From NCBI GenBank assembly GCA_018907035.1, contig JACCIC010000049.1, forward strand, positions 2,746,001 through 2,810,000: a stretch of DNA of 64,000 nucleotides, read 5' to 3'. The stretch comes from Sycobia sp. Sy_11. Its lineage: Eukaryota > Arthropoda > Insecta > Hymenoptera > Epichrysomallidae. The first letter of the stretch is position 1. Each line of letters opens with the position of its first letter. Below the pieces are notes generated by a model that was given only the letters and a program-made list of their open reading frames with translations, ran no database searches and was not told the origin of the DNA. The position numbers were made by a program, and so were the translations under genes. Positions 1 to 27,258 of this stretch are shown one piece after another.

Positions 1-1474
1 CTTGTCATAAAATTCACGCAATCTACCGCATCAACCATCCCTAAATATTCATGGTATTCGCTTAGATTAAATGCATCTAACTAGTTTATTATTTAAATAA
101 ATCTCAAACAGCTTAATTAAAACTAAAATTCAATGATAATTCAATTATATGTTTATTATTAAAACTTATAATTTTAGAAGCACAACAATAGAACTAATAA
201 AGTTTAATACTTTTGTTTTTAGTAATTTACATTGATCATTGATTATAAAATCAAGATAATTATTAAAATTTATATGATTAGTTAAATAATATATTAAATT
301 TATTTCAAGCATATACTTTATTAATAATTATCTTAAAAATTAACTAACCATCTTCAAATTTTGTCAACTAACGGTTCACACTTTTATAATTAATATTTTT
401 AAGTGGCATTTCAGAATAATTATTAATCGAATAAAGAATAATAAATTGAAATTTTATATTAATGACACAAATGTAAAGAGAGATTGATCGAAACATGAAA
501 AACGGTTTTATAACTCGAACAATATTAAATCTTACAATTAAAATTGAAATAATTTAAGGCAATTTGCAAGTGCACTTTCTACATGAAGATTTTATTCATC
601 TATTTAAAGTGAAATTTTTGATAGTTTTGCAAAAACCTTTTTTCGACGGTCGACACGAGTGAGATCAGGTAAATCGACCTTCATAATTTATCCTAACTTT
701 ACACAATGCAAAAACCGATTGCAACGAATGAATCTACAATATAACAAATAATTTACATCCGTATTATGGCCGTAATTTTGTTCTATGATTTGAAAGATCA
801 TTTTATAATATATATATAATTAAAAAAAATTAATTTCTATTTCGTTGAATTTTAATTTTAAAACATACTAATACTTCGCTTTTTGCTTTTGTAAATCAGA
901 AATTTTTTAGACGATTAGAAGTTCTGTTAAAAATAGATTCTACAACACGTTAATATCGTCTACTCCAAAAAATTGCACATTCAAAATTAGAATATTTTAA
1001 TTAATTTGTTAAAGATCATATTGCAATATATTTTACAATGATATGAATGAATGAATTTGCAATTTACACATATTTATATGAGTCTGAACTAAGTCTGACT
1101 TAAACACAATATTAATTAATATTAAATATTCTTTACAAAAAAATGTAAGCTATTAATACGAATAATTTAGTCTTAACAAAATATCTAATTTTTTATAGTA
1201 AAATCCTGAGAAAAAATATTATTTATAATTAGAGTCTTGTACGTGATTTTCCTTTACAGAATTATTTAAATATATAATTATACATGTTTATACAATTGTG
1301 TGCGACTATATCAAGACGAAATGAATATGCAAGTATTATCTTATTCTATACAATTACATACGGTGGCACATAATTATGTAAATAAAATTTTTTCCCAGGA
1401 TTAGAAGATGTTACCATCTGGAACAAGGTTCTACAATGATATTGCCAACGTTTTAAGAATTCGATTATAATCGT
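1..1474. other. AT-rich flank downstream of Rop, no gene seen
   Basis: Strongly AT-rich sequence without a convincing open frame on either strand, without long dinucleotide tracts and without recognisable repeats. Additional AATAAA hexamers occur, as expected by chance at this composition. Confidence 0.6.
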
Positions 1475-1920
1475 GATTCTCTTTGCAGAGGCACTTTATT
1501 GCCAGGTAACCCCTTTAGCGCCAGAAATACTTTAACTATTTATATGTAAGTCAAAAAGCATGGTTTTTGCTTATCTCGACTTGTGAATATTTTAAAAGTA
1601 TACGATCACTTTTACCACAAATTTTTCCATACTAGCAAAAAAGTTTATTAATTAATGCTATATTAATTGATTGAAGTGCATTGTTTTGCTAGTAAATAGA
1701 GCTAAGCTGATTTTGTTTTTGTCTTTTTTTATAGCTTTTGGCTCACGAACATCACTGATAAAGTTTAATGGATATTGTATTAATGATGATGAAACCAGGG
1801 TTACTGGCTTTTAGATATAGCATTGCACAACTCAAATTATTACAAGAAAATATAGGAAATGCGATTTTCCAAATTTTGATGTAATGTACGAAGATCATTC
1901 ATTTTAAAACTAGCATTAAT
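1475..1920 (-). other. Rop 3' UTR with candidate poly(A) signals
   Basis: Downstream of the stop codon on the minus strand, AATAAA hexamers occur at 1649-1644 and 1500-1495. Either could end the transcript, giving 3' UTRs of roughly 290 to 440 nt. The actual cleavage site cannot be read from the sequence. Confidence 0.45.
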
Positions 1921-15427
<13,507 letters not shown>

Positions 15428-15700
15428 TTTGACAGAACTAAGTAAACTGCTGATGTGCTCGCTCTAACACACTCGCGAGCGGAGCCGATGTGCTCTGCAC
15501 TCTGCTGCTGCCGCTCCTCCTGCCGTTGCTGCTGCGTTTGTTCGAGCAGTAGTCCCCCTCTCCGGCTCTCGCCGTATGCTCGCTGTCTCTCTTGCGCACG
15601 CAGTCGCGCTGCGTCTCGCTTCGTTGCACCCGCGCGCTCCGGCGATGATGGCCGTACTCCGTTCCTTCGGCTGTTTTACGCTCGTATACAATTATAGTAG
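15428..15700 (-). promoter_or_regulatory. Rop 5' leader and probable promoter-proximal region
   Basis: CpG-rich sequence directly upstream of the Rop ATG. On the minus strand no ATG occurs between about 15700 and the start codon, consistent with a long 5' UTR. A purine-rich stretch with CAG/CGG triplets lies at about 15490-15545. An AT-rich ACTATAAT element near 15693-15700 could position initiation, but no TSS can be proven. Confidence 0.5.
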
Positions 15701-16010
15701 AATATGACGAGGAATCTTAGCTATACGGACGAATTGAAGAGGCGTCGTTGAGAGATCGTAAGCTGGTCGATCGTTTGCGTTTTTAGAGGCTTCGCATGGA
15801 AATTGTCGAAGAGAACGAGATTTAATGAATCGTAACGTCGCCGAGTGCCGAGCAACTGAAACTTGTTTGTCGGACAAAATTTGCTTTGGACTACTGTTTT
15901 CGAGATCAAGTGTAAGCAGGGTATGGAGCGTCAGTGTCGCTATCTATGAACAGCGGCAGTAAATTCCGCAGAGGCTTGCTCGATAACATTTGGTTTCTGT
16001 GTTATCGACA
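15701..16010. promoter_or_regulatory. Upstream regulatory-like block of Rop
   Basis: Moderately GC-rich block ending abruptly at about 16010, where AT-rich DNA begins. It contains a GCTATCTATGAACAGCGG segment (15937-15956) and a perfect 8-bp inverted repeat, CGATAACA at 15981-15988 and TGTTATCG at 16000-16007. Function is inferred only from position and composition. Confidence 0.3.
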
Positions 16011-17962
16011 TAAATTTAAATAAGTTAATTTTTATATAGTTTTATATAATGTATTTATACATGCTTCGTTCTTAAAATATATTTCTCTATAATGAAATTC
16101 ATGTATTTCATATTAATATGCTACAATTAGGCCTTAAATATTAGTTGAATTTGAAGGAATAATGAAACAGGAACTTTAAAATTTTACAGTACTTCCGAGT
16201 ATATTTTAAATATGTTATTAGCTTTGAATCGATTTTAAACAAAATATGATTGTAAAAACTATTTCATTTTAAAAAGTCATTGTTATTATTTTCGTTGACT
16301 CATAGATTTTTAAAAATGTGTCACTTTTATTAATTTTATTTTATTAATTAGATATTTCTTAGAATTTTAGAATCATCATTATTACTCTACATATAATATT
16401 GCATCACTTTAATAAAGTATTGTTTTATTATTTATTTAACTGATTTAGTTATGTTGAATCGTGTTTTTAGAGAAAAGAGATTGGAATATATCTAGTCAAA
16501 TGAACTCACGCCTGATTGAATAACGTTATAAACCATATATATATACATGATATTTTGTACATGAATATTGATATCTACTGAATATATAATTCGATATATT
16601 CCTTAAATGTTTTTCTTTTTAATTTATCACCAAGTTTTTCTTTAAATATATAAAAAAAATGTTTTTTTTTTAGTTTATACTCATTTATAATTTCATATAT
16701 ATGTATTATAGTAGGTTAGAAAAATCATATTTCAAAACTGCTTCACTTTTGCAGAAAAAAGCGCAATCATGTTGAATACTTTAACATTCTACAATGAATG
16801 AAATATTGTTCTCCTCGAAATAAGTGTATGTATTGTCTCATCTGAAATTCATTGTGAAAACTTGAAAATAACTATTATTGTTGACAATAAGTAAAAAAAA
16901 TATATTTAAATTTTAATCCAAAGAATCTGTATTAAAATATTACGAAGAGAGGACATTTCTTTCCGACAAATGCAATAGTATTGTTCCGAATGACCAATAA
17001 TTTGATTACAATATTTACTTCATTTTAATTACGTATTTTACTTCTCTCGACTGTTATTAATTAAATTAGTAAAGATTTTTATCAGTATTACAGTATTTAT
17101 ACATTCATTGTATAAAGTATATTTTTTACATTTACTGTACAAAGACTGTAAGATCGACAAAAATATTTATTAATAATAAAATTTAACGAATTTTACGAAT
17201 CTTCTCTTCAATTTTCTCGGTTTCAAAATGTTTCGTGTATTATTTTTGTTTTCCATCGGTTTAAGAGTACACCTTTACATGTACATTCGTATATATGCAT
17301 GCTTTGATTAGTAAGCGTTAATATTCAACTAAATAACTTGCAATATTTAATGTTATTATTGCAAAATGTATCTGACATTAAAATTTTTATCAGTTTCAAT
17401 TGAAATTTAATTATGATTTCGATAATGTTTTACTTGTTTTTCCAAAAGATCTTACGCGTAATTTACCAGTTGCAAAAAATTATTACTATATATAAAGAAT
17501 AATTACTCAAAACTTCATGAAAAATAATTAATGCTTTAAAATAGAATACAAAAATTATTTAAGCGTAGATGATATTAAAGTATGCAATAAATTGACCAAA
17601 TTTCATAAGAATCAAAAAAGCATGCACCGTTAGACCTATATTTTGAGAAAAATGATTTATATATAGGAGATCTTAGTATAGATTTTCGTTTTCTCTATGG
17701 AATATTGTACACAATATTTAAATTAATTTACTCACTGCGTATTTTTACAATTTTTGAGCAATTTTAACTGACCTAAAAAAAAGTAAAACAAAAACACTCC
17801 AATGGAGTATTGGCAAATAAAAAATGAACCCCGCTGATTCTCAATTTAGAAAGCATAAATCGCACGGTTTTATATACACCGTACCGCAGACTTTACACAT
17901 GGCTGGAACATTGCTCGGTACTGCTTGACAACTAAAGAAAGTAAAATAATCATACTAACATG

Positions 17963-17963
<1 letters not shown>

Positions 17964-18016
<53 letters not shown>
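17964..18016. repeat. (TA)n microsatellite
   Basis: Perfect TA tract of 53 bp followed by CGATTACG. Confidence 0.98.
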
Positions 18017-18020
<4 letters not shown>

Positions 18021-19045
18021 TACGATATAAAAAAGCGTGCTATCTATTTTTTCTCTCAAAAACTATTAGTAATCTAGAAAGTTCGCTCTGATTATGAAAC
18101 TAACTACAAATCTAAATATAAACGCGCATATATCGTACGTCGCTTTTTATTATTATTTGTATTATTTTATTATTTATTTTATATTATTGTATGATTTCGT
18201 TGCAAAACTTAAAGATATGTATATATATATCACGCATCTGAAAAATGTCGCAATAGAATTGTGTGTACAAGAAAGTAGAGTTGTCAGCATTCGCTATACT
18301 GATGTAATAATCGTTAATTAATACATGCCCGATACAAAAACAATTTTTGAATTCGAGTCGCTTGCTCGTTTTTCGAAGGACACTCCTGGCGTCACGCTCC
18401 CGAAATATTTTTTTTTTTTTTTGGAGAACACGGATCCGACCTCACGCTTCTCAAAACAAGAATTATATCAATGCACAATAGGCCGACATTGGCATATTTG
18501 GAAGTTTTTTTTGTGAAATTGCTCGATGTTATAGGAAAGGATTAGAAAATCACAGATAAATAATTGTGCTCCAAAAGGAAAAGATTTTTTTAAGCTGTTT
18601 TCATATCCTATATGGTAACTGTTGTTTGGGAGCTTATCGTTATGAAAAGTAAAATGTTCTTTTTTATACAGGCTATATATAGATAATGAAAAATCTAACA
18701 TTTATCATTTCTATCATTATAAAATGAGATTTTTCTCATTGATATATTTGTTAAAAAGCAAATATTTTCTTGTTTAGTATATGAAAAATAAAATTTCTAA
18801 GTTTAATCAGGTTTACGTATATTATAAAGCCTTATCATCCGATGAAAATTTTATCTAATAAACTCATTTGTTTTAATGCGTAGTGTATAAGTTTATCAAG
18901 TATTATTATTAAAATTTCGATAAAAGACTATACATAAGATACTAAAGCTATTTTTTATATGGCAATTATTTAATAAAATATATAATAAGTTGAATAAAAA
19001 CAACGAGTACAGATATAGTTTCATATAAACATTACTTTTTATTCA

Positions 19046-19068
19046 TTCCTCAATTGAAAATTGAGGAA
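19046..19068. repeat. Short perfect inverted repeat (10-bp arms, 3-nt loop)
   Basis: TTCCTCAATT at 19046-19055 and AATTGAGGAA at 19059-19068 separated by GAA. It could form a hairpin; no terminator or miRNA role is implied. Confidence 0.8.
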
Positions 19069-19276
19069 ATATTAAAACTTTAATGAAAATTTGTTATATC
19101 CAATCAATGAATCGCGTTGATTTTCAGTTGAATAACTGTCGAAAGAACAACGTTAAGTGTAATATTAACGAAATAATGCATTCAAGTTTTACCGATTAAT
19201 TCGCATGACAGATGATCTGGGATTTCAAAATTTTATTTCGAAATATTATTATGCGAACACGAGTATATATATTATC

Positions 19277-19279
<3 letters not shown>

Positions 19280-19337
<58 letters not shown>
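19280..19337. repeat. (TA)n microsatellite
   Basis: Perfect TA tract of 58 bp followed by short TATG variants. Confidence 0.98.
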
Positions 19338-19345
<8 letters not shown>

Positions 19346-19905
19346 ATATATCTTCAAATTTGTCTCATTAAAGATTCATTGGTAGGAACTTATGGTGAAG
19401 CGTATATAATAACTATATAATAAATTAAATAAATAAACATATATAAAATAAATATATAGCGTATATAATAAATAAAAGTACTTAGCAAATGCCGAAAATA
19501 AATTTATTATGATGTAGTGCACAAATTGACACTTTATCTTGAGCATGGTTTAATCGTCGGAATAGCCGGGCCATCGATGATGAAATTATACATCTTAGAA
19601 CTAAATATCTACTATATTTTATAATAATAGTATTGAAATTTAATACAAATTCTCACTAAATTTGTATCGAGAATGCTTTTTATTAGCTCATAACCCATCA
19701 GATTCAAATGAATTTAATTTATCATTCAACGCAAAATAATGAATGAATTTGATTTAAATAAAAAAAATTAAAGCTTTGGACTGCAAAGTTTACATATCGC
19801 ATAGAACCTCATTATATATCAAATTTACATGTATTTTTCAATTCGTATTCGGACACAAATTTTAAAAAATTTTAAAAACTCAAAATGAGCTAAAAAATAC
19901 ATGAC

Positions 19906-19908
<3 letters not shown>

Positions 19909-19944
<36 letters not shown>
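19909..19944. repeat. (TA)n microsatellite
   Basis: Perfect TA tract of about 36 bp. Confidence 0.98.
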
Positions 19945-19948
<4 letters not shown>

Positions 19949-21018
19949 GAAAAGTTCGTGTACTTTCACATCACATGTTTTTAAATGTTTAATATGTTTA
20001 TAGTGATTTCAGGTAATTTTTTCTCACAAGTAAAACATTAATTTTTGCTCTATAAGTCTAGATGATTGCTTTTCTTTTCTTTTCGTTCAATTTAGAATTT
20101 AACACATTTATTTCGATGGTAATTTTTAATTTATTTAATTGATTGTTAAATAAAATTATAACTGCTTTAAATTATTTATTTATTCAAATAAAACTATTGC
20201 TTTTGCAAAATTATATTCAAGTGTTTTTAGTTATTTTCAACATATCATTAATTTTTTTTGTTATTTCAATTTTATAATCAAGCCACTGTTTTAATTTAGA
20301 ATATTTGAAGCTCCCACTGTATTATAGAAAAACTTACCGTAATATTATCAATTTGTTTAATATTATAAATAATTACACACACGCACACGCATTACTTTAT
20401 TTTATTTAATTGATACCGCATCAGCTTTATGGTTATTATCAACGACTATGTACAGATGTCAATGTCCCATCAAAAATAGAAATGATATTATACGAGCCAA
20501 ATGTAAAAGTTTGTGGCCAAATTGTTAAGTTCCTTGATCAATGTAATTTGAAAATTCCATTGTAAATTATTAATTATTAATTGTACAAAAGTTACGTAAA
20601 TACGTAATATAAGTAACATATGTAATGGTCTTATACAATATTTGGTAGGTACCATGTAATTAACTTTGTAACTATATTCAATCTCAATAAAGAGTTGAAA
20701 TGCTTAAAAAAAAAAAACTATGTAGAGATAATATAAAATTGATTGCATTATATTATATAGACGATGTTCCATGGTTATTTTTACTTTTACGTATAGACGA
20801 TTTTGTTTTTATGTAATTCTACAAATATATTGCAACTTCAGCACTTATATCGGCCTTGGGCTTTTCGCGGACAGACATGATCGTCCCGCGGCGCAGCCAT
20901 TGCGAACGATTGTTTCGATCAATTCTAACAAAGCGCATCTTTATAATCAACGATTAAAAACAAAAAAAAAACTGACTAAATCTATAGTGAAAAAATCTCT
21001 TGACATTATAACTCCTCA

Positions 21019-21020
<2 letters not shown>

Positions 21021-21078
<58 letters not shown>
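21021..21078. repeat. (TA)n microsatellite abutting a CpG-rich patch
   Basis: 58 bp of TA followed by GTAGTAGTAGTC and then the CpG-rich section. Confidence 0.98.
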
Positions 21079-21081
<3 letters not shown>

Positions 21082-22020
21082 GTAGTAGTCTGTAGCCGGC
21101 GTGCTCGGGCGGCTCGGTCGCTGTTTTATCGGCCGCACAATCGTCCCGAGATACAGTCCGCGCGCGTGTGCGCGCGGCTCAGCCGAGGCACAGGCAGCCC
21201 GCGACGATCCCCCTCAGTTTGAATCCGGACGCCGGTTCGCCTGCACCTCGTACTTTGTGTGTATATATATATATACATATATACGCATTTGTATATATAC
21301 ATATCTCTATATGCGCGCGCGACCGCGCCACCGCGAAAGCCGTCGGCGTCGTCCCCGTTGTATCGTTCGTTCCTATATTATTATTGAATGCGATGCGTTG
21401 TGCACGCGCCACGGATGCCCGGGGGGTTTTCAATCGAGACGCCGCCGCGTATTGCAGTAGATAATATCCGAGGCGCGCGAATGTCGCCGACGGAGCGCTC
21501 GAACGGATTGTCCCGCGTACTGTAATACGGCTCGATTATTGAAATAGTAGCAATTAATTGCATATCTAAGTGGACGCTGTGCGGAGTCGCGCACGTGTGT
21601 GAAGATATATTGTTTTCACGGAGTGTGCAAAAAAAAAAGAAGAAAATAAAGAAAGAAATAAATAAAAGAAAAGAAAATAGGAATAGGAAAATAAGCCACG
21701 TCGGCTTTTCTGTATATGTCTAGGGTAGTGCGCGCGAAAAATCCTTGTGTTCCAGGTGTATGCATGTATAATATAGGAGTCGATTCGGTATTATAACTGG
21801 TGTGTGTGTGTGTGTGCGTGCGCGCGTGTGTGTCTCTCTGTGTGGGTGTGTGTTTGTGCGTTGCCCAACGACAAGTGCAGCGCCGAGGGATTCCTCAACT
21901 TTATCGGTGCGCGCGCGCGCGCGCCGGGCGAGGGTTCATCGTTAAGAGAAGAGGAGCGCATCCCCCCTCTCCTTCCCGCCCCCGCGGCGCGGCGCCCACG
22001 TGCGAATAGCGGCATCAGCC
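21079..22020. promoter_or_regulatory. CpG-rich patch, possible promoter or leader region
   Basis: About 0.95 kb of locally GC- and CpG-rich sequence bounded by long (TA)n tracts. It contains a TCAGTTTG initiator-like motif near 21217 and GT/GC alternating segments at 21800-21860 and 21906-21924. It ends at the ATG of the exon-like segment at 22021. The promoter role is inferred from composition and arrangement only. Confidence 0.25.
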
Positions 22021-22069
22021 ATGAGGATCGAGTACCCGAGCCGCGTGGAGGGCTGGCTGAATGTTTGTG
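22021..22069 (+). CDS. Possible first coding exon of an unrecognised plus-strand gene
   Basis: ATG in a good context (gccATGA) opens 16 codons plus one base reading MRIEYPSRVEGWLNVC, then a GT donor (G/gtacgg). Codons are GC-rich and the segment follows a CpG-rich patch. I do not recognise the protein and found no downstream exon that joins to it. Chance is a real alternative. Confidence 0.2.
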
Positions 22070-22092
22070 GTACGGGAAATAGACTTATTCGA

Positions 22093-22094
<2 letters not shown>

Positions 22095-22156
<62 letters not shown>
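22095..22156. repeat. (TA)n microsatellite
   Basis: Perfect TA tract of about 62 bp. Confidence 0.98.
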
Positions 22157-22159
<3 letters not shown>

Positions 22160-22926
22160 CGCTGAATGCTGTTTTCGAGCTTTTTAACGATAAGGATGAT
22201 ATAGCGAAGAACGAAAGGGCTGGTTATTAGGGGTGAAGGTTGTATATTGATCAGTGGATTTCTGATTACTCTTTATCGTATGGGGATTCTATATGTATAT
22301 TATCTAATGAGATGATTCCACACTGTTTATATACATTAAATAAAATATTTAAACGCATCATGCTTAAACGGAGTGATCTCGAGTAGGAGTACTCTGTGTG
22401 TGTGTGTGTGCGTGTTTGTGTATTATATCAGTATCTATACGCGAAGAAACGATTGATAAAGTTCTATCAATTGTCTGGTAAACAATAGGGAATACGCATG
22501 CGTTTGAATACCGATAAACGTTTATAGGAAGCCCCCACACGATACTATTACCCCCCCCCCCCACACGCGCAAAATAAAAAGCACTTTTGAATAAATGTGT
22601 GGAAATTTTTCTATGAAAAACCTGAGCTTTTTTGTGCTCGTGGTTGAAGACTAATATATGCTAATCTGTAAATTAACAAGTAGTTATCTATATATACTCT
22701 ACTCATAAAACAACGCCATGTATATATAGTTAAAATATATCTTTCTCATGTAAACTGAATACATATATACATATGCGACATTTCGCTCTCTTGTTTGGAA
22801 ACCCGATCGTACATATATGTTCATTTCTATCAGCTTACAGAGAAGATTTTTTTTAATGCTGGCACACATTGCGCGCAAAAATTATTTGTATGCACCCAGT
22901 GAGAGAGAGGGAGAGGGAGCGAGAGT

Positions 22927-22927
<1 letters not shown>

Positions 22928-22990
<63 letters not shown>
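22928..22990. repeat. (GA)n microsatellite, interrupted
   Basis: GA tract with one GGAG interruption, preceded by degenerate GAGAGGGAG units. Confidence 0.97.
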
Positions 22991-23079
22991 ACGGGGAAGA
23001 ATAAAAACAGCGTTATACACACGAGCGCACAGCTTGCCGAGCGCAGCGGCTAGTGTTTATGTACTTTTCTGTAAAAGGA

Positions 23080-23167
<88 letters not shown>
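23080..23167. repeat. Compound (TA)n(GA)n microsatellite
   Basis: About 41 bp of TA followed by GGGAGAGA and an interrupted GA tract, then a G-run; same TA-then-GA order as at 13.5 kb. Confidence 0.97.
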
Positions 23168-23171
<4 letters not shown>

Positions 23172-23522
23172 AGAGGGGGGGGGGATGTTTTTACAAGAAA
23201 AAAAGGAATGTATGGGCGCGCCGTGCGGGGGCGGTCGTGCATACTAACGCTTTGCTATGTGTGTGTGTGTATGCATTGCGCGACAGGTGGCATGTAAGTG
23301 CGCGGGCAGCTTCATTTGCAAATGTCGCAAATATATATATATATATATATATATAAAGAGTATGGGAAAGAAACTGTTTAGTCTTGCGATTTGCGCTGTC
23401 GAAGCCCAGATATTATATATTTTATTATTGCGCGGGGGTTATTGACCTTTGCAACTGCGTCGGCGCGCGCTCTGGGCGCGAATTCGATGAGGGAGGTTTG
23501 AAAACTACATAGATGTTTATAG

Positions 23523-23526
<4 letters not shown>

Positions 23527-23586
<60 letters not shown>
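23527..23586. repeat. (TA)n microsatellite
   Basis: Perfect TA tract of 60 bp. Confidence 0.98.
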
Positions 23587-23588
<2 letters not shown>

Positions 23589-24465
23589 TTTATTGAGTGT
23601 CAGTGTATAAGAAGATTAGGTATTTTGGCAAATTTATGTCGAACTCGAATTAATAAGAAAATGTCTGAAAAAACTCTTTACGATATATAAAATTGATTAT
23701 ATCCGCGTTTTATTGTATATTATATAATATGTAGACATCGAAAACTCGTTGAAGCAATAACGTCTTGTTATTACCTGCATATATTCTACTTGAAATATTC
23801 ATTAAAAATACATACTTATATTTAAATATCTTTTCGAAAGTATACCATTTAATATAACTGCTATAGTGGTTTTGCTGCTGAGAAATTAAATTCTCACTCT
23901 CGCTTTTCTGTAAATAACAAAATTCTCGAGTTGGGATAAAAACTTTTTTTATAATTTATTAACAGAAAACAAACAAATTTGGTTTTGTTTTTTTCTTTTA
24001 ATATTAGAACATTATTCGAATATTTCAGTATAAATCATAGGCACTATGTATTTTTTACATTTCATCGCATTGTTTTGTACACAGTTATTTTTTACTCTTA
24101 TAGTATCTCAAGAATGTGTACACGGTATTATTTAATACACTGCCGCAGAAAAATGCGTTTATGGATATAGATCGTGCGTATTATAGATATAGATGAATAA
24201 CATTTGCATCGGCATATAGAATATTAATGTATATAAACCAACTGATAAAAATGAACAACGACATAATTTCCAGTTTATTCGAAATCACTGTATGGCAAGT
24301 TTTTACAGTGCTTTATACGTAAGCTCCCTTGAATCGTTAACGGCTCTAATCTCGACCTTATTCTTCGTCGTCGCCACCGTTTCTTCCTCGACTCATGCGA
24401 GGTGTATAGATGGGTCCCGCCCCGTTGTCCGCCGACGCGTTCAACGCCAGCATTTATTACATATG

Positions 24466-25130
<665 letters not shown>

Positions 25131-25380
25131 TGGGGCAACGATTTTCTTACCAATACGAATGGGAACACGAGTGAAAACAGTAGAAATAAAAGATCAATGC
25201 GATGGGTGATACAATTTTATAAGAATAATATTTATAGAGCTGCGTTTGCAATTTGGAATTTTATATCGATGTTTTTTCTGTTGATCAGTGCTTGCATATA
25301 TATTATGTATATAAGTATATATATTATGTATGTATATAAGTATACATTATGTATACTAGCATTCTTTTAATAAAACATAT

Positions 25381-25390
<10 letters not shown>

Positions 25391-25432
<42 letters not shown>
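25391..25432. repeat. (TA)n microsatellite
   Basis: TA tract of about 42 bp, preceded by degenerate TATGTATATAAG repeats from 25295. Confidence 0.98.
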
Positions 25433-25436
<4 letters not shown>

Positions 25437-26410
25437 TTTTTCAACAAATTTGGATAAAAAATTTAATATATGGAAAAGATATTAACTTTATGATATTTAC
25501 TTGAAAAAGATATGTAACTTTATTATAGAAATATTCAGGCAGTTTATCATGAGCTCTGAGTTATAGGAATGGAAAATAGTAAATAACAAACATCACATAT
25601 TTATATATGTGGAAACTGTAGTATATAATTAATTATTCCATATGTATGTAATAGACGGAATAGAATTAATTAGTATATACATAGAACAGTATATAAATAG
25701 ACATGAATAGAATTAATTCTTTAGATTAATTAGATTAATTCTATTCTTACATATATATTCAAAAGAAGTATGGTTAAAAATCCCAAATGATTAAAACGAT
25801 AAATATTATTTGGTCCATTTATAAATCTAAGAAATTTACTCATACAAATATTTTTAATCTATGTATCTATGTAAGTTTCATATAAATTTTAGAAATTGCG
25901 AAAGTATAAAAATTCAATATTTGTCTACGCTAAAATAAAAAGACCGTTCATAAAATGGAAGAAAGTTATGAAAAAGGTAAGAATTCTAATACTTTGAGGA
26001 GCCATTATTGTACCCATTAAAAAAAATGAAAGAAAATACTAAAGAAAATTCGTCAATGTAATATCGCACTGGGCAAAAAAAATAACCATTTTTTTTAACG
26101 CTTAGATTAGCACATCTTGAAAGCCCCTATACACGAATGATGCGGCAACTTTATGTTCCTGGATTCGGATTGACCAAAACAGTTTCTCAACACCTTCGGC
26201 ACAATGGCAGGAAAGAACGTACCGCCGACTTTATTTTTCTCGTTCCTGCCTAGACGCTATAATAATGTTCCGAGTTAAAAAATTGTTCAAAATAAATATA
26301 CCAAGTCTCCATATCGTTGAATCTTCTTATATCTATATGTGTATAAAAGTTTCTTTACGAGAGATAGCCCGTGAAGGGTGCGCATGTATATATGGCAACC
26401 AAAGCGCGGT

Positions 26411-26414
<4 letters not shown>

Positions 26415-26470
<56 letters not shown>
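26415..26470. repeat. (TA)n microsatellite
   Basis: Perfect TA tract of 56 bp. Confidence 0.98.
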
Positions 26471-26473
<3 letters not shown>

Positions 26474-26938
26474 CTATAGATGGAGGTATTTTTATGACTA
26501 GCGGCTCTCTACTTTCCCAGCATCCACGAGGAGGAGCTAATCGCGCTGCTCGACGATACTATATGTACCGGTTTCGAACGAGGGCCACAGGCTCCTCCTG
26601 CACATCGGCATTGGTCTATATTCCGATAACGCTCTCGTGTCGTATACGGACATAGAACTCAGTATACCTGAAAGGAGATACCTGTACTGTCTAGGAGTCA
26701 GAAATCGAAAACACAGGAATAGCACAACGGGGCATTTATGTATACGCATACAGTGCCATGCAGGTATAGATAAAAGACGCGCCGCGCGTATATACAATAT
26801 ACAGTTAAAAAAAGGACATAATAATACATACTCGAACTTTTATATATGTATATATATATATGAAAGAAAATATAAGAAATACGCGTAAGGCGCCACTGGG
26901 TCTATGCGTAAAATTCCCGCGCCTTTCGATATATATAA

Positions 26939-26943
<5 letters not shown>

Positions 26944-26992
<49 letters not shown>

Positions 26993-27020
26993 TTACATAC
27001 ATACATACATACATACATAT
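26944..27020. repeat. (TA)n followed by (CATA)n microsatellite
   Basis: About 44 bp TA tract, then about six CATA tetranucleotide units ending near 27020. Confidence 0.97.
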
Positions 27021-27204
27021 ACATAATACACAAGTGACCTCTCCAGGGGAAGAAGAACCAGGAAGTCCGCGGAGACCGCGAACTCAACGGATGCACCTGC
27101 TGCTCGAGTTTCTAAACCGTCGGCCGTCTCGTGTGTGCGTATAACGTGTGTATATATGCGGGAGAACACGCACTCGAGTGCGCAACGACGAGAGACAGAG
27201 AGCC

Positions 27205-27206
<2 letters not shown>

Positions 27207-27255
<49 letters not shown>
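27207..27255. repeat. (GA)n microsatellite
   Basis: Perfect AG tract of about 49 bp. Confidence 0.98.

Positions 27256-27258
<3 letters not shown>

Larger units (their letters stand above)
16011..21020. other. AT-rich region, no gene recognised
   Basis: Low-GC sequence with three (TA)n tracts and a 10-bp-arm hairpin at 19046-19068. Open frames here are short and AT-driven. Confidence 0.6.

Noticed and set aside
605..690. Possible alternative last exon of Rop containing a GATCTCACTCG stretch on the minus strand
   Set aside because: No AG acceptor at the needed position; the true last exon with GSSHI was found at 1991-1921.
26205..26279. ATG with Kozak-like context opening MAGKNVPPTLFFSFLPRRY
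   Set aside because: Only about 24 codons before a stop, no donor of good quality and no recognised family.
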